Below the pieces are notes generated by a model. The model had not been told where the DNA came from and made no database searches. It saw only the letters and a program-made list of their open reading frames with translations. Below, piece by piece: positions 1 to 6,141 of a stretch of 10,460 nucleotides of DNA. Each line of letters begins with the position of its first letter. Within the stretch, counting starts at the first letter, position 1. The stretch comes from JASFTV01 sp050050615. Its GTDB lineage: Bacteria > Desulfobacterota > DSM-4660 > Desulfatiglandales > HGW-15. The stretch covers positions 1 to 10,460 of the forward strand of contig JASFTV010000102.1 of assembly GCA_050050615.1 (NCBI GenBank). The letters run 5' to 3'. The position numbers and the translations under genes are program-made.

Positions 1-984
1 CCCAAGGATCCATTTCACGCCCAATCGTTTCGCCTCTGCATACATCTTGGCATTGAGCCGTTTGGCCATTTCGTGGGATGTAAAATACCCGAAATTCCCC
101 CCTTCAGACGCGAAGGTGCTCCATGTCAGATCGAGCCCAAGATTCTGGAGATAATGAAAGAGGATAAGGTAGCCCATGCAAGTATAGGTCCCGGGATCAG
201 CAAACACATCGCCTGAAGGTGTGATAAAGAGGATCTCCGCGCCTTTTCTATTGAAGCTCGGCTCCAGCTTCACACCTGTTACCTCCTCGATGTCCTCCAC
301 AAAAAAGTCCAGCATATCCTTGTAGGCGTGGGGCTGAATACCAAGATGGTTTCCTGTCCTGTAACAATTGGCCACGGGTGCCGAGATCCAGTCGGTGTTC
401 AAACCCAAAAGATTGAGGAGTTCCCTGCCTATGATCGTGATTTCAGCCGTATCAATACCGTAGGGGCAAAAGAGTGAACACCGGCGGCATTCCGTGCACT
501 GAAAGAAATACGACCACCACTCCTTAAGCACATCATAATTGAGTTCTCTTGCTCCGGCAATTTCCCCCAGAATTCTTCCGGCTCTGGTGTACTCCTTTCG
601 ATAGACCGATCTGAGCAGCTCCGCCCTGAGAACCGGCATGTTCCTTGGATCCCCCCCGCCAATAAAGAAATGACACTTGTCAGCACAGGCGCCGCATCGC
701 ACGCAAATATCCATAAAAATCTTTAGGGACCGAAATCTCTCCAACCTTTCTCTCAGTCCTTCCAGGATGATCTCTTTCCAGTTTTCAGGCAACTTCCAGT
801 CTTGATCCACAGGCGACCATTCACGCGGGTTAGGCATGCCTACGTACTCGAGACTACCTGGCTTTCCACCATAGCAATAGATGCCGGGCCTTATCTCAAA
901 GGGCTCATACATCCAGCCTCTCCATAAAGGGGGGCGATGTTCGATCTGTACGAGTTCTTCCGGTTTTGGTGTTTCTTCCGACAT
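1..984 (-). CDS. dsrK: DsrK, CCG/4Fe-4S subunit of DsrMKJOP complex (partial, C-terminus off left edge)
   Basis: This is the catalytic-type cytoplasmic subunit of the DsrMKJOP complex, related to HdrD of heterodisulfide reductase. It is thought to pass electrons from the membrane quinol-oxidising part towards DsrC trisulfide/disulfide during sulfite reduction. I read 328 codons from the ATG at 984 to the window edge without a stop. Two ferredoxin-like cysteine clusters are visible: C94-x2-C97-x2-C100-x3-C104 (in CVRCGACADKC) and C163-x2-C166-x2-C169-x3-C173-P (in CTECRRCSLFCP). The C-terminal CCG domain, which would carry the special active-site cluster, lies beyond the edge. The start is well fixed: AGGAG sits about 7 nt upstream inside the end of dsrM, and the dsrM stop is only 2 nt away, so the two genes are co-transcribed and probably translationally coupled. 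An ordinary HdrD or a related Hme/Tmc subunit is less likely given the adjacent DsrM and the length and content of the N-terminal region. Confidence 0.93.
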   Translation of the reverse strand, partial: MSEETPKPEELVQIEHRPPLWRGWMYEPFEIRPGIYCYGGKPGSLEYVGMPNPREWSPVDQDWKLPENWKEIILEGLRERLERFRSLKIFMDICVRCGACADKCHFFIGGGDPRNMPVLRAELLRSVYRKEYTRAGRILGEIAGARELNYDVLKEWWSYFFQCTECRRCSLFCPYGIDTAEITIIGRELLNLLGLNTDWISAPVANCYRTGNHLGIQPHAYKDMLDFFVEDIEEVTGVKLEPSFNRKGAEILFITPSGDVFADPGTYTCMGYLILFHYLQNLGLDLTWSTFASEGGNFGYFTSHEMAKRLNAKMYAEAKRLGVKWILG

Positions 985-986
985 AC

Positions 987-2066
987 TTACTCCTTTTCTT
1001 GTTCTTGTGATCCAGCCTCTTCTTCCGCAGCACCCTCAGGCATTTTTTCAACAGGTACTCCTGCCTCGATCATCTTGTCCCTGAATTCCTCTTCATACTC
1101 TTCGTAAGTATGAACCTTGACAGAATAACTCCACGGATTGATGTGCCTTACAAAACGGCTGTTATTGGAAAGGTTTCTGGTGGGGCTAAGGAAGATTCCT
1201 GCCATGTGCACGAGCTTACTGAAAGGGAAGTAGGCCAAAAGCACGCACACGAGAAACAGATGGATGTAAAACAGAACACCGATGCCCTCCGGAGTCTTGG
1301 GATGAAAAGAGACCAAGCCCAAGCTCAATTCCTTGACACTAATGATGTCCAGCTTCAAAACGTAGCGCATCAGGATGCCTGTCATCGCAATTGCCGTGAT
1401 CAGAAAGAGAGGAAAGTAATCGGCTGGAAGGGAGATGTAGTTCACCTGCGGGAGGAGAATCCGTCTCAGAGTGAGCAGGCCGACGGCTCCTAGGAGCACG
1501 AAACCACTAATCATCACGACCGGTACCATAAACCCTGAGAAGGGGGCGATGCCTGCTTGAATAAAACCGTCAAGCCTCTCTATCACCTTGACAAAACCGG
1601 GGATAGGCTCCGTAAAAAACCTGAGGTGTCTGAGCACCACGACAAGAAAAGAGTAGTGAAAAGCGAGGGCAAAGAGCCACAGCCATTTCTCCCATTCGTA
1701 GCCAATCCTTGGTCCTTCCCTGAACTCCATCCTTGTGTTCCTGAAGAGCGATCGAAAGAGGAGAATCTCAAAGATCATCCTCAGAACCACACCGCCTGTC
1801 CCTTTGGGATTGTCGACACGATTCCCTTTGACCCAGGGCAGACTCCACTGTTGCCCCCCGGTTGTCGGGATTCGGAACGGGACCGGCGACCGGGCCCACC
1901 CGAGGACCCGTACAACAATCCCCACAAAAAATGTGGCAATGGCCAGGTAAGGGATGATAATCCCGAAAACAAACTGCAGATTCAACGCCCCCACGCCTAT
2001 CCATGGAATTAATATGAGCACGACGACCGCGATGGAGGAAATGACTATGCCTAGGATAAAGTTCAT
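987..2066 (-). CDS. dsrM: DsrM, membrane cytochrome b subunit of DsrMKJOP complex
   Basis: Integral membrane di-haem cytochrome b of the NarI (respiratory nitrate reductase gamma) superfamily, which exchanges electrons with menaquinone and passes them to DsrK. The 359-residue product has about six hydrophobic segments (near residues 5-25, 32-55, 127-147, 176-200, 215-238 and 263-283). Candidate axial haem-b histidines within or beside them are H137, H147, H269 and H287. The C-terminal 40 residues are hydrophilic and strongly acidic (ending EEEAGSQEQEKE) and presumably cytoplasmic. The ATG at 2066 places the first transmembrane helix at the very N-terminus, as is usual for the family, but no strong Shine-Dalgarno precedes it, only a GGGG about 13 nt upstream. 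It lies 40 bp after the RsbRD-domain gene and 2 bp before dsrK, so it is the middle of an operon. dsrJ, dsrO and dsrP are expected beyond the left edge. Confidence 0.93.
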   Translation of the reverse strand: MNFILGIVISSIAVVVLILIPWIGVGALNLQFVFGIIIPYLAIATFFVGIVVRVLGWARSPVPFRIPTTGGQQWSLPWVKGNRVDNPKGTGGVVLRMIFEILLFRSLFRNTRMEFREGPRIGYEWEKWLWLFALAFHYSFLVVVLRHLRFFTEPIPGFVKVIERLDGFIQAGIAPFSGFMVPVVMISGFVLLGAVGLLTLRRILLPQVNYISLPADYFPLFLITAIAMTGILMRYVLKLDIISVKELSLGLVSFHPKTPEGIGVLFYIHLFLVCVLLAYFPFSKLVHMAGIFLSPTRNLSNNSRFVRHINPWSYSVKVHTYEEYEEEFRDKMIEAGVPVEKMPEGAAEEEAGSQEQEKE

Positions 2067-2093
2067 GAGCTACTACCCCGTCTCATTTTTAGG

Positions 2094-2108
2094 AATCCTG
2101 TCAGGATT
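2094..2108 (-). other. Small perfect inverted repeat at the end of the RsbRD-domain gene
   Basis: AATCCT (2094-2099) and AGGATT (2103-2108) form a perfect 6-bp hairpin with a 3-nt loop on either strand. It overlaps the stop codon of the RsbRD-domain gene and lies 28 bp before dsrM. No T-run follows it on the minus strand, so it does not look like an intrinsic terminator. It could be an intercistronic mRNA-processing or stability hairpin, or chance. Confidence 0.3.
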
Positions 2109-2655
2109 ATGTATCGTTAACCTCTTTTTCTTGATCTGAGTCCCAACCAGGGATCTCACTGATCAAACCCGCTCTTCTTAGAAGTCTAGAGACTTGATTT
2201 CTTGCCTCATTCGCCCTGATTTCATAAATATTTTCTTTACACCTCATATAGATATCGAATGCGAGCAAGGCGACTTCGTCCAATCTTGCTTCAAAGACCT
2301 GCAACTCATGAAAGAGTTGGTTTCCTTGAATCTCTTTCTCCAGTTCTTTTCTGATAACCTTTTTCAAGAGGAAGACAAAGGCGATGGCCTGGGAAGGGTT
2401 AAAGTCCTGAACCGCCCGGATCCTGACGATACGGTCCAAAATGGGGGAAAGCCTCTCGGGGTCCATTCCCTGGAGGAGTTCTTTGTATAGACTCCCGGCC
2501 TCTTTCCTGAGAGTGGTTCCCACTGGATTGGCAAACCGGTTCTTCTGCTTTTTCAAGAACCTCTGGGCGTCAGCTGGATATGTTTCAAGGATAAGATCTA
2601 CCCAACTTCTCAGAATATCGCTTCCCTTTTGCCTCAGGAGTTCTTCCAGCTTCAT
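2107..2655 (-). CDS. RsbRD N-terminal domain protein upstream of dsrMK
   Basis: A 182-residue soluble, mostly helical protein that resembles the RsbRD N-terminal domain (the non-haem globin-like sensor domain of RsbR-type stressosome proteins). Diagnostic-looking sequence is YPADAQRFLKKQKNRFANPVG (residues 26-46) with a long charged helical region at about 95-165. No STAS domain follows, so it is not a full stressosome co-antagonist. As far as I recall, proteins of this kind sit directly upstream of dsrM in many sulfate reducers, and here it is 40 bp from dsrM on the same strand. A role in sensing or in assembly of the complex is inference; the function is unknown. I chose ATG 2655 because the family N-terminus begins MKLEELL. 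An in-frame GTG at 2700 would add 15 residues that do not look like the family. Neither start has a clear ribosome binding site. Confidence 0.82.
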   Translation of the reverse strand: MKLEELLRQKGSDILRSWVDLILETYPADAQRFLKKQKNRFANPVGTTLRKEAGSLYKELLQGMDPERLSPILDRIVRIRAVQDFNPSQAIAFVFLLKKVIRKELEKEIQGNQLFHELQVFEARLDEVALLAFDIYMRCKENIYEIRANEARNQVSRLLRRAGLISEIPGWDSDQEKEVNDT

Positions 2656-2910
2656 CGGTTCGCTTGGGGTATAGAATTTCCATCTGACATGGAGAAGCAC
2701 ATCATTTCATCACTGCCCTAAACTCCGGGCCAGCATGTGCATTACTGAAAAGCGATTCCGCCTTGAACGGAGAATCAAGAAATATGCCGTGACGTGAAAT
2801 ATCGTCTACCCTTTACTCGGCCAGTCTCTTGTGAACGATGGGTAACGATAGTAATGATGTGCTTGCGGTTGCCAAAATTGCAACAGTAGGTGGTCTCATT
2901 TGGCGAGTGG
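2656..2910 (-). other. Long untranslated leader of the dsr operon
   Basis: This stretch lies between the predicted transcription start and the RsbRD-domain start codon. I see no convincing gene, no perfect long hairpin and no recognised riboswitch in it. Only short inverted elements occur, such as TTGC/GCAA around 2867-2882. The length is notable for a bacterial leader, but nothing in it can be assigned. Confidence 0.35.
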
Positions 2911-2939
2911 ACTATAGACAAAATGTCTTGGGGTGTCAA
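2911..2939 (-). promoter_or_regulatory. Near-consensus sigma70-type promoter for the RsbRD-dsrMK operon
   Basis: On the minus strand a perfect -35 hexamer TTGACA (2939-2934) is followed by a 17-nt spacer and a -10 hexamer TATAGT (2916-2911), matching TATAAT at five of six positions. Transcription would start near 2904 and give a leader of about 250 nt before the ATG at 2655. It reads directly into the RsbRD-dsrM-dsrK genes, and I see no other minus-strand gene start between. The call rests on sequence match alone. Confidence 0.72.
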
Positions 2940-3000
2940 GAAAAAATAGCCAGCGAAATCAAGGCCGTTCTTACCTTGTAAAGGGGCTGTTAGCCTCTGT

Positions 3001-3019
3001 AAAACGGCCCGTGCCGTTT
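3001..3019 (-). terminator. Weak intrinsic terminator-like hairpin behind the TrmO remnant
   Basis: AAACGGC (3002-3008) and GCCGTTT (3013-3019) form a 7-bp perfect stem with a 4-nt loop. On the minus strand the stem runs into a short T stretch of four bases. It begins 7 nt after the TAA of the TrmO-like remnant (3028-3026), the expected place for that gene's terminator. The U-tract is short, so activity may be weak. Confidence 0.45.
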
Positions 3020-3025
3020 CTCATT

Positions 3026-3300
3026 TTAGTATCGATCATCGGATACCTTCCTGGATGTGGCATCACGCAACGGGCCTTCCATCCGCCCCACCCGTACGTT
3101 GTTCCTGTGATCGAATTGAGGGACAAAGCGTTTGATGTCTAGCAGAGGCGTGCCGTCAAGCATATCCATTTCGGCAACGTAAAGGAGGTTTTTTCACTCT
3201 TTTCGAGCCTGACAACGGACAGGCCAATGCGATTTGGCCTCTTGTCTGCCCTGATCGCAACTATGCCATAACAAAACCGACGTTCCATAGGGCCTTTGGG
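3026..3300 (-). pseudogene. TrmO/TsaA-type tRNA methyltransferase remnant (N-truncated, frameshifted)
   Basis: Minus-strand translation gives two collinear blocks typical of TrmO (tRNA m6A37 methyltransferase, TsaA/YaeB fold). The first, from about 3267, reads GIVAIRADKRPNRIGLSVV and matches the family's G-[VI]-F-A-[TI]-R-A-P-x-R-P-N-P-I-G-[LM]-S motif. The second, ending at the TAA at 3028-3026, includes MDMLDGTPLLDIKRFVPQFD, the family's D-[IL]-L-D-G-T-P-[VL]-L-D-I-K-P-[YF]-[VL]-P motif. The blocks are in different frames. Adding one base to the six-T run at 3189-3194 (A-run on the coding strand) would join them seamlessly through KNLLYVAEMDML. The N-terminal half of the enzyme, with the first strands of the beta-barrel and the HxPF region, is absent: the reading frame closes at 3336-3334 and the divergent rlmE begins at 3342. 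Two independent lesions argue for a decayed gene. A homopolymer sequencing error could explain only the frameshift. Confidence 0.72.
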
Positions 3301-3341
3301 GAGTTTGGTTTGTACAAATCTTTTGCAAAGGGCCTAGGGAT

Positions 3342-3983
3342 ATGATAGAAAAACCATATCATTGGCTGTCAGAAAAGGCGGGAAGTCTCATGAAACGTGG
3401 GCAATGGGAAGATCACTACACCCGCCGGGCCAGGAATGAAAAATGGCTTGCCAGATCCGTATTCAAGCTGCAAGAAATTGACAGGAGGTATAGGCTCATT
3501 CGCCGCGGTGATCGTCTCCTGGATCTGGGCTGCTATCCGGGTTCGTGGTCTCAGTATAGTATAGCAAGGGTCGGTCCAGGAGGAGACGTGGTGGGTGTGG
3601 ATCTCCAGGAGCCTGACCACTTCTCAGCCCCGAACTTCAGGTTTATCAAGGCGAATGTTTTCGAAGTAGATATTGAATGGCTTAGGAGCGAGATTGGCCC
3701 CAGAGATGCCGTGCTCAGTGATCTAGCACCCAAGACGAGCGGCATCCGGTTGGCGGACGCAAGCCGTTCTATGGAACTTGCCCAAAAGGCTCTACGTATC
3801 GCTTTGGTTGTCCTTAAACAGGGTGGCCATTGTTTATGTAAAGTATTTGAAAATGAGGATGTGAAGGCATTCAGGGACGAGTTCTCTCGACACTTTGATC
3901 AAACCCGAATTGTTCGGCCCTCGGCGGTCCGAAAGGCTAGCAGAGAGGTCTATCTGCTCGGTTTAGGTTTGGTTGAGGCGTGA
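3342..3983 (+). CDS. rlmE: RlmE/FtsJ-type 23S rRNA (uridine-2'-O-)-methyltransferase
   Basis: SAM-dependent 2'-O-methyltransferase of the RlmE (RrmJ/FtsJ) family, which methylates U2552 of 23S rRNA late in large-subunit assembly. The K-D-K-E catalytic tetrad is visible: K42 (SVFKLQEI), D127 (SDLAPKTSG), K167 (CKVFENED) and E202 (SREVYLL). The SAM-binding motif I is LLDLGCYPGSWSQY (residues 59-72), where most relatives have AAPGGW or CAPGSW, so the tyrosine before PG is slightly unusual. The length of 213 residues is normal. The start is uncertain: ATG 3342 has AAAGGG about 9 nt upstream, while the internal ATG at 3390 (MKRGQWEDHYTRRA) begins where most family members begin. The stop at 3981-3983 is 23 bp before yebC, so it probably shares a transcript with yebC and ruvC. 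This is the first gene of the plus-strand run, but I could not identify a convincing promoter in front of it. Confidence 0.88.
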   Translation: MIEKPYHWLSEKAGSLMKRGQWEDHYTRRARNEKWLARSVFKLQEIDRRYRLIRRGDRLLDLGCYPGSWSQYSIARVGPGGDVVGVDLQEPDHFSAPNFRFIKANVFEVDIEWLRSEIGPRDAVLSDLAPKTSGIRLADASRSMELAQKALRIALVVLKQGGHCLCKVFENEDVKAFRDEFSRHFDQTRIVRPSAVRKASREVYLLGLGLVEA

Positions 3984-3993
3984 ATGATCCATC

Positions 3994-4001
3994 AAGGAGG
4001 T
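3994..4001 (+). promoter_or_regulatory. Strong ribosome binding site fixing the yebC start
   Basis: AAGGAGGT, nearly a full match to the anti-Shine-Dalgarno sequence, lies 5 nt before the ATG at 4007. It shows that translation starts at MSGHSKW and not at the in-frame GTG at 3980, which overlaps the rlmE stop codon. Confidence 0.9.
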
Positions 4002-4006
4002 CAGCT

Positions 4007-4753
4007 ATGTCCGGTCATTCAAAATGGGCTTCCATCAGACACAAAAAGGGTGCTATGGATGCCAAAAGAGGCAAGATATTCTCAAAGCTCATCAAGGAAA
4101 TAACCGTTGCCGCCAGACTGGGGGGAGGAGACCCGGGTGGCAATCCCCGTCTTAGAACGGCTATACAGGCGGCCAAGGCGGAAAACATGCCCAAAGACAA
4201 CATTGAAAGGGCGATTAAGAAGGGAACCGGTGAACTTGCCGGATCTTCTTACGAAGAGCTGAGCTATGAGGCTTACGGGCCTGGCGGCGTGGCTGTTCTC
4301 ATAGATTGCCTGACGGACAACAAGAAGAGGACCGTCGCTGACCTCAAGCATATCATGGATCGGCACGGGGGTAGCCTCGGAGAACCTGGCTGTGTCTCTT
4401 GGATCTTTGTGAAAAAAGGGTTGATGGTATTTGATAATGAAAAAGTGGAAGAAGAACAGCTGCTAGAAATTGCGCTGGATGCTGGAGCCGAAGATGTCAG
4501 GCAGGCAGGCACCCAGTTTGAAGTCATCATGGACCCGGCCGATTTTGAGACGGTGAAGAAGGCCTTTGATGATGCGGCGCTGACTTACAATCTGGCTGAG
4601 ATCAGCATGATCCCACAAAACACCGTGAAGCTTGAAGGAAAAAAAGCAGAGCAGATGCTACACCTCATGGAGGCCCTTGAAGATAACGACGACATTAACC
4701 ATGTGTATGCCAATTTTGATGTCCCTGATGAGGTTATCGAGGCAATAAGCTGA
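4007..4753 (+). CDS. yebC: YebC/PmpR family protein (translation factor / regulator)
   Basis: Member of the YebC/TACO1 family, long annotated as a transcriptional regulator. Recent work on the family supports a role in easing ribosome stalling at proline-rich stretches. The 248-residue length and the N-terminal signature MSGHSKWASIRHKKGAMDAKRGK are diagnostic, followed by NPRLRTAIQAAKAENMPKDNIERAIKKGTG (residues 46-75) and the conserved YEAYGPGGVAVLIDCLTDNKKRT segment (87-109). The three-domain layout is intact. Its stop codon overlaps the ruvC start in TGATG at 4751-4755, so the two are translationally coupled. yebC next to ruvC is a widely conserved arrangement in bacteria, which supports both calls. 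In some species YebC homologues regulate neighbouring genes, but nothing here shows that. Confidence 0.96.
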   Translation: MSGHSKWASIRHKKGAMDAKRGKIFSKLIKEITVAARLGGGDPGGNPRLRTAIQAAKAENMPKDNIERAIKKGTGELAGSSYEELSYEAYGPGGVAVLIDCLTDNKKRTVADLKHIMDRHGGSLGEPGCVSWIFVKKGLMVFDNEKVEEEQLLEIALDAGAEDVRQAGTQFEVIMDPADFETVKKAFDDAALTYNLAEISMIPQNTVKLEGKKAEQMLHLMEALEDNDDINHVYANFDVPDEVIEAIS

Positions 4754-5229
4754 TGCTTGTGCTGGGGGTAGATCCCGGCTCGAGGGTGACCGGATACGGG
4801 CTGGTACAAAAAAAGACCAATCGGATGATGTGCATCCACGCGGGCACCATTAAGACGTCAGACCAGCGGCCTTTCTATCATAGAATCCACGAAATCTTCC
4901 AGGCCATGATCGAGATTATGAGCCGTTACCGCCCCCAGGAGATGGCGTTGGAAGACGTCTTCTATGCCAAGAACGTCAAAAGTTCCTTGAAAATTGGCCA
5001 TGCGAGGGCCGCCGTCTTGATTGCGGCCGTCCAGTGCGGCGTCAAAGTCTTTGAGTACACCCCGCTTGAGATAAAGAAGTCGGTCGTCGGTTATGGCAGA
5101 GCGACCAAAGAGCAGGTCCGTGCCATGACGCAAGTGATCCTAAAACTGAAGAAACAGCCTGACCTCGATGCATCCGATGCCCTGGCCACGGCGATATGCC
5201 ACCTCAACTGGACGAGATACGATATCTAG
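4753..5229 (+). CDS. ruvC: RuvC, Holliday-junction resolvase
   Basis: Endonuclease that cuts four-way DNA junctions symmetrically, as a dimer working with RuvAB at the end of homologous recombination and fork repair. It has the RNase H-like fold, and all four catalytic carboxylates are present: D7 (LGVDPGS), E67 (MALEDVF), D139 and D142 (DLDASDALA). Also conserved are the GYG at 14-16, the FYAKNVKSSLKIGHARAAVL helix region (70-89) and the EYTPLEIKKSVVGYGRATKEQV segment (101-122) typical of junction binding. At 158 residues it is a normal full-length RuvC. Its ATG overlaps the yebC stop by one base, which fixes the start. It is followed by a 276-bp gap before ruvA, unusual for a ruvCAB cluster, where genes are often contiguous. 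Confidence 0.96.
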   Translation: MLVLGVDPGSRVTGYGLVQKKTNRMMCIHAGTIKTSDQRPFYHRIHEIFQAMIEIMSRYRPQEMALEDVFYAKNVKSSLKIGHARAAVLIAAVQCGVKVFEYTPLEIKKSVVGYGRATKEQVRAMTQVILKLKKQPDLDASDALATAICHLNWTRYDI

Positions 5230-5446
5230 CGTATTGTAATACAAATAATTTATCCAAATGACAATGTCGACCGGGGGCCGTCGGGGTTGGTCTCTCAGAT
5301 CCGCAACTCAAACTTGCAAGGGACTCCTTTCACGCCCCCATAACATCAATAGGTGTCCCGGGCACAGAAGAGTATCTTTGCTTGAAAGCGGCTCTTATGG
5401 GGCTGCTCCGGGGCGACTGTCGAAGATCCCGCTGCCTTATGGCGGG

Positions 5447-5473
5447 GGTGGGAAGGCGCCGTGTTTTTCCACC
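5447..5473 (+). promoter_or_regulatory. Putative antiterminator hairpin before ruvA
   Basis: GGTGGGAA (5447-5454) can pair with TTTCCACC (5466-5473) over 8 bp including one G·U, with an 11-nt loop. The 3' arm shares bases 5470-5473 with the 5' arm of the terminator-like hairpin at 5470-5492, so the two structures exclude each other. The arrangement is visible in the sequence; its function as an antiterminator is inference. Confidence 0.4.
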
Positions 5474-5499
5474 TTAGTGATTAGCGAAGGTGTTTTTTT
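5470..5499 (+). terminator. Terminator-like hairpin with T7 tract directly upstream of ruvA
   Basis: CACCTT (5470-5475) pairs with AAGGTG (5487-5492) across an 11-nt loop and is followed immediately by seven T residues (5493-5499), the form of a short intrinsic terminator. It ends 6 nt before the ruvA ATG. AAGGTG is also the only Shine-Dalgarno-like sequence near that start, 13 nt away, so folding would both end transcription and mask the site. A 6-bp stem is short, so termination could be partial and the element may act as an attenuator. Confidence 0.5.
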
Positions 5500-5505
5500 C
5501 GTAAA

Positions 5506-6108
5506 ATGATCGCACACCTGAACGGCATTCTGCAGAGGAAGGCCCCCAATGCCGTAATCATTGATAATGCCGGCATCGGTTATGAGGTCAATGTCCCCCT
5601 TTCGACCTTTTATGCCCTTCCGGAAAAGGATGAAAGGGTGAGCCTTCACATTTACACCCATGTAAGAGAGGACGCCCTTATCCTTTTCGGCTTTCAGACG
5701 ATACTGGAAAAAGACATCTTTATGATGTTGATATCGGTCTCTGGAATAGGCCCTAAACTGGCCATTAATATCCTCTCCGGTATCGGCCCGGATGATCTTC
5801 TAGAAGCAATGGCTCGAGGGGATGCGGCCCGTATGCAATCCATTCCGGGAGTGGGCAAGAAAACCGCTGAACGAATCGCTCTGGAGTTACGCGAGAAGGC
5901 CTTGAAAATGAGGGGAGAGTCCGAGTTCCTTCCTGCCCAAGTCATAACGGATGAGGATAAAAGGGCCCGTGAAGATGCCATCTCCGCACTTTCAAATTTG
6001 GGTTATCCGGCAAAATCGGCGAGGAAAGCTGTTGACAGGGCATGTGCGGTCATCAAAGAGGCCGACTTAGAGGCGTTGATCAAGGAAGCCTTGAGAATAC
6101 TCGCGTGA
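5506..6108 (+). CDS. ruvA: RuvA, Holliday-junction DNA-binding subunit
   Basis: Tetrameric junction-binding protein that holds the four-way junction in a square-planar form and loads the RuvB motor. The 200-residue product has the N-terminal OB-fold (about 1-64, starting MIAHLNGIL), two helix-hairpin-helix motifs (VSGIGPKLA at 78-86 and IPGVGKKTA at 113-121) and the flexible linker (about 138-152). The C-terminal domain III (153-200, with ALSNLGYPAKSARKAV) contacts RuvB. All domains are intact. ATG 5506 is the only plausible start; upstream frames are closed. It lacks a well-spaced ribosome binding site and lies directly behind a terminator-like hairpin, suggesting leader control. ruvB starts 33 bp after its stop codon. 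Confidence 0.96.
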   Translation: MIAHLNGILQRKAPNAVIIDNAGIGYEVNVPLSTFYALPEKDERVSLHIYTHVREDALILFGFQTILEKDIFMMLISVSGIGPKLAINILSGIGPDDLLEAMARGDAARMQSIPGVGKKTAERIALELREKALKMRGESEFLPAQVITDEDKRAREDAISALSNLGYPAKSARKAVDRACAVIKEADLEALIKEALRILA

Positions 6109-6141
6109 TGGGTCTGTTCAAAACCATTTCATTTCTATCAA

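Larger units (their letters stand above)
5230..5505 (+). other. Structured ruvC-ruvA intergenic region, candidate cis-regulatory RNA leader
   Basis: This gap between two co-directional ruv genes is full of stems. An AT-rich stretch with a small palindrome (GTATT/AATAC, 5231-5242) leads in. Next come stem A, 5320-5328 with 5351-5359 (8 of 9 pairs, one T·T mismatch); stem B, 5387-5394 with 5400-5407 (8 pairs including two G·U); and stem C, 5428-5434 with 5440-5446 (7 pairs, two wobble). The heptamer CTTATGG occurs in the loops of both B and C (5394-5400 and 5436-5442). The region ends in two overlapping alternative hairpins listed separately. I do not recognise a known riboswitch, 6S, SRP or tmRNA pattern. 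An 83-codon reading frame (5258-5509) crosses the gap, but its composition and lack of a ribosome binding site make it a poor gene candidate. Confidence 0.5.

Noticed and set aside
1110..2012. Several plus-strand frames of 71-151 codons opposite dsrM
   Set aside because: All are antisense to a gene with clear transmembrane and haem-ligand features. Their products are charged low-complexity shadows of it.
2933..3142. 69-codon plus-strand frame with a hydrophobic stretch and an LPGC lipobox-like sequence
   Set aside because: Its GTG start lies inside the minus-strand -35 element, it has no ribosome binding site, and its C-terminal part is exactly antisense to the TrmO-like remnant. The lipoprotein look is probably chance.
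3242..3341. Plus-strand promoter for rlmE
   Set aside because: TTGTCT at 3242 pairs only with poorly matched or badly spaced -10 candidates. Nothing convincing was found.
5265..5465. Possible 6S RNA, SRP RNA or known riboswitch in the ruvC-ruvA gap
   Set aside because: The 5' and 3' ends do not pair into the closing stem expected of 6S RNA, the SRP GGAA-type tetraloop core is absent, and no cobalamin, TPP, FMN, glycine or c-di-GMP signature was recognised.
5258..5509. 83-codon plus-strand frame between ruvC and ruvA, overlapping the ruvA start in ATGA
   Set aside because: The overlap is suggestive of coupling, but there is no Shine-Dalgarno, the residue composition is rich in G, R, S and P without family motifs, and the sequence is better explained by stacked RNA hairpins.
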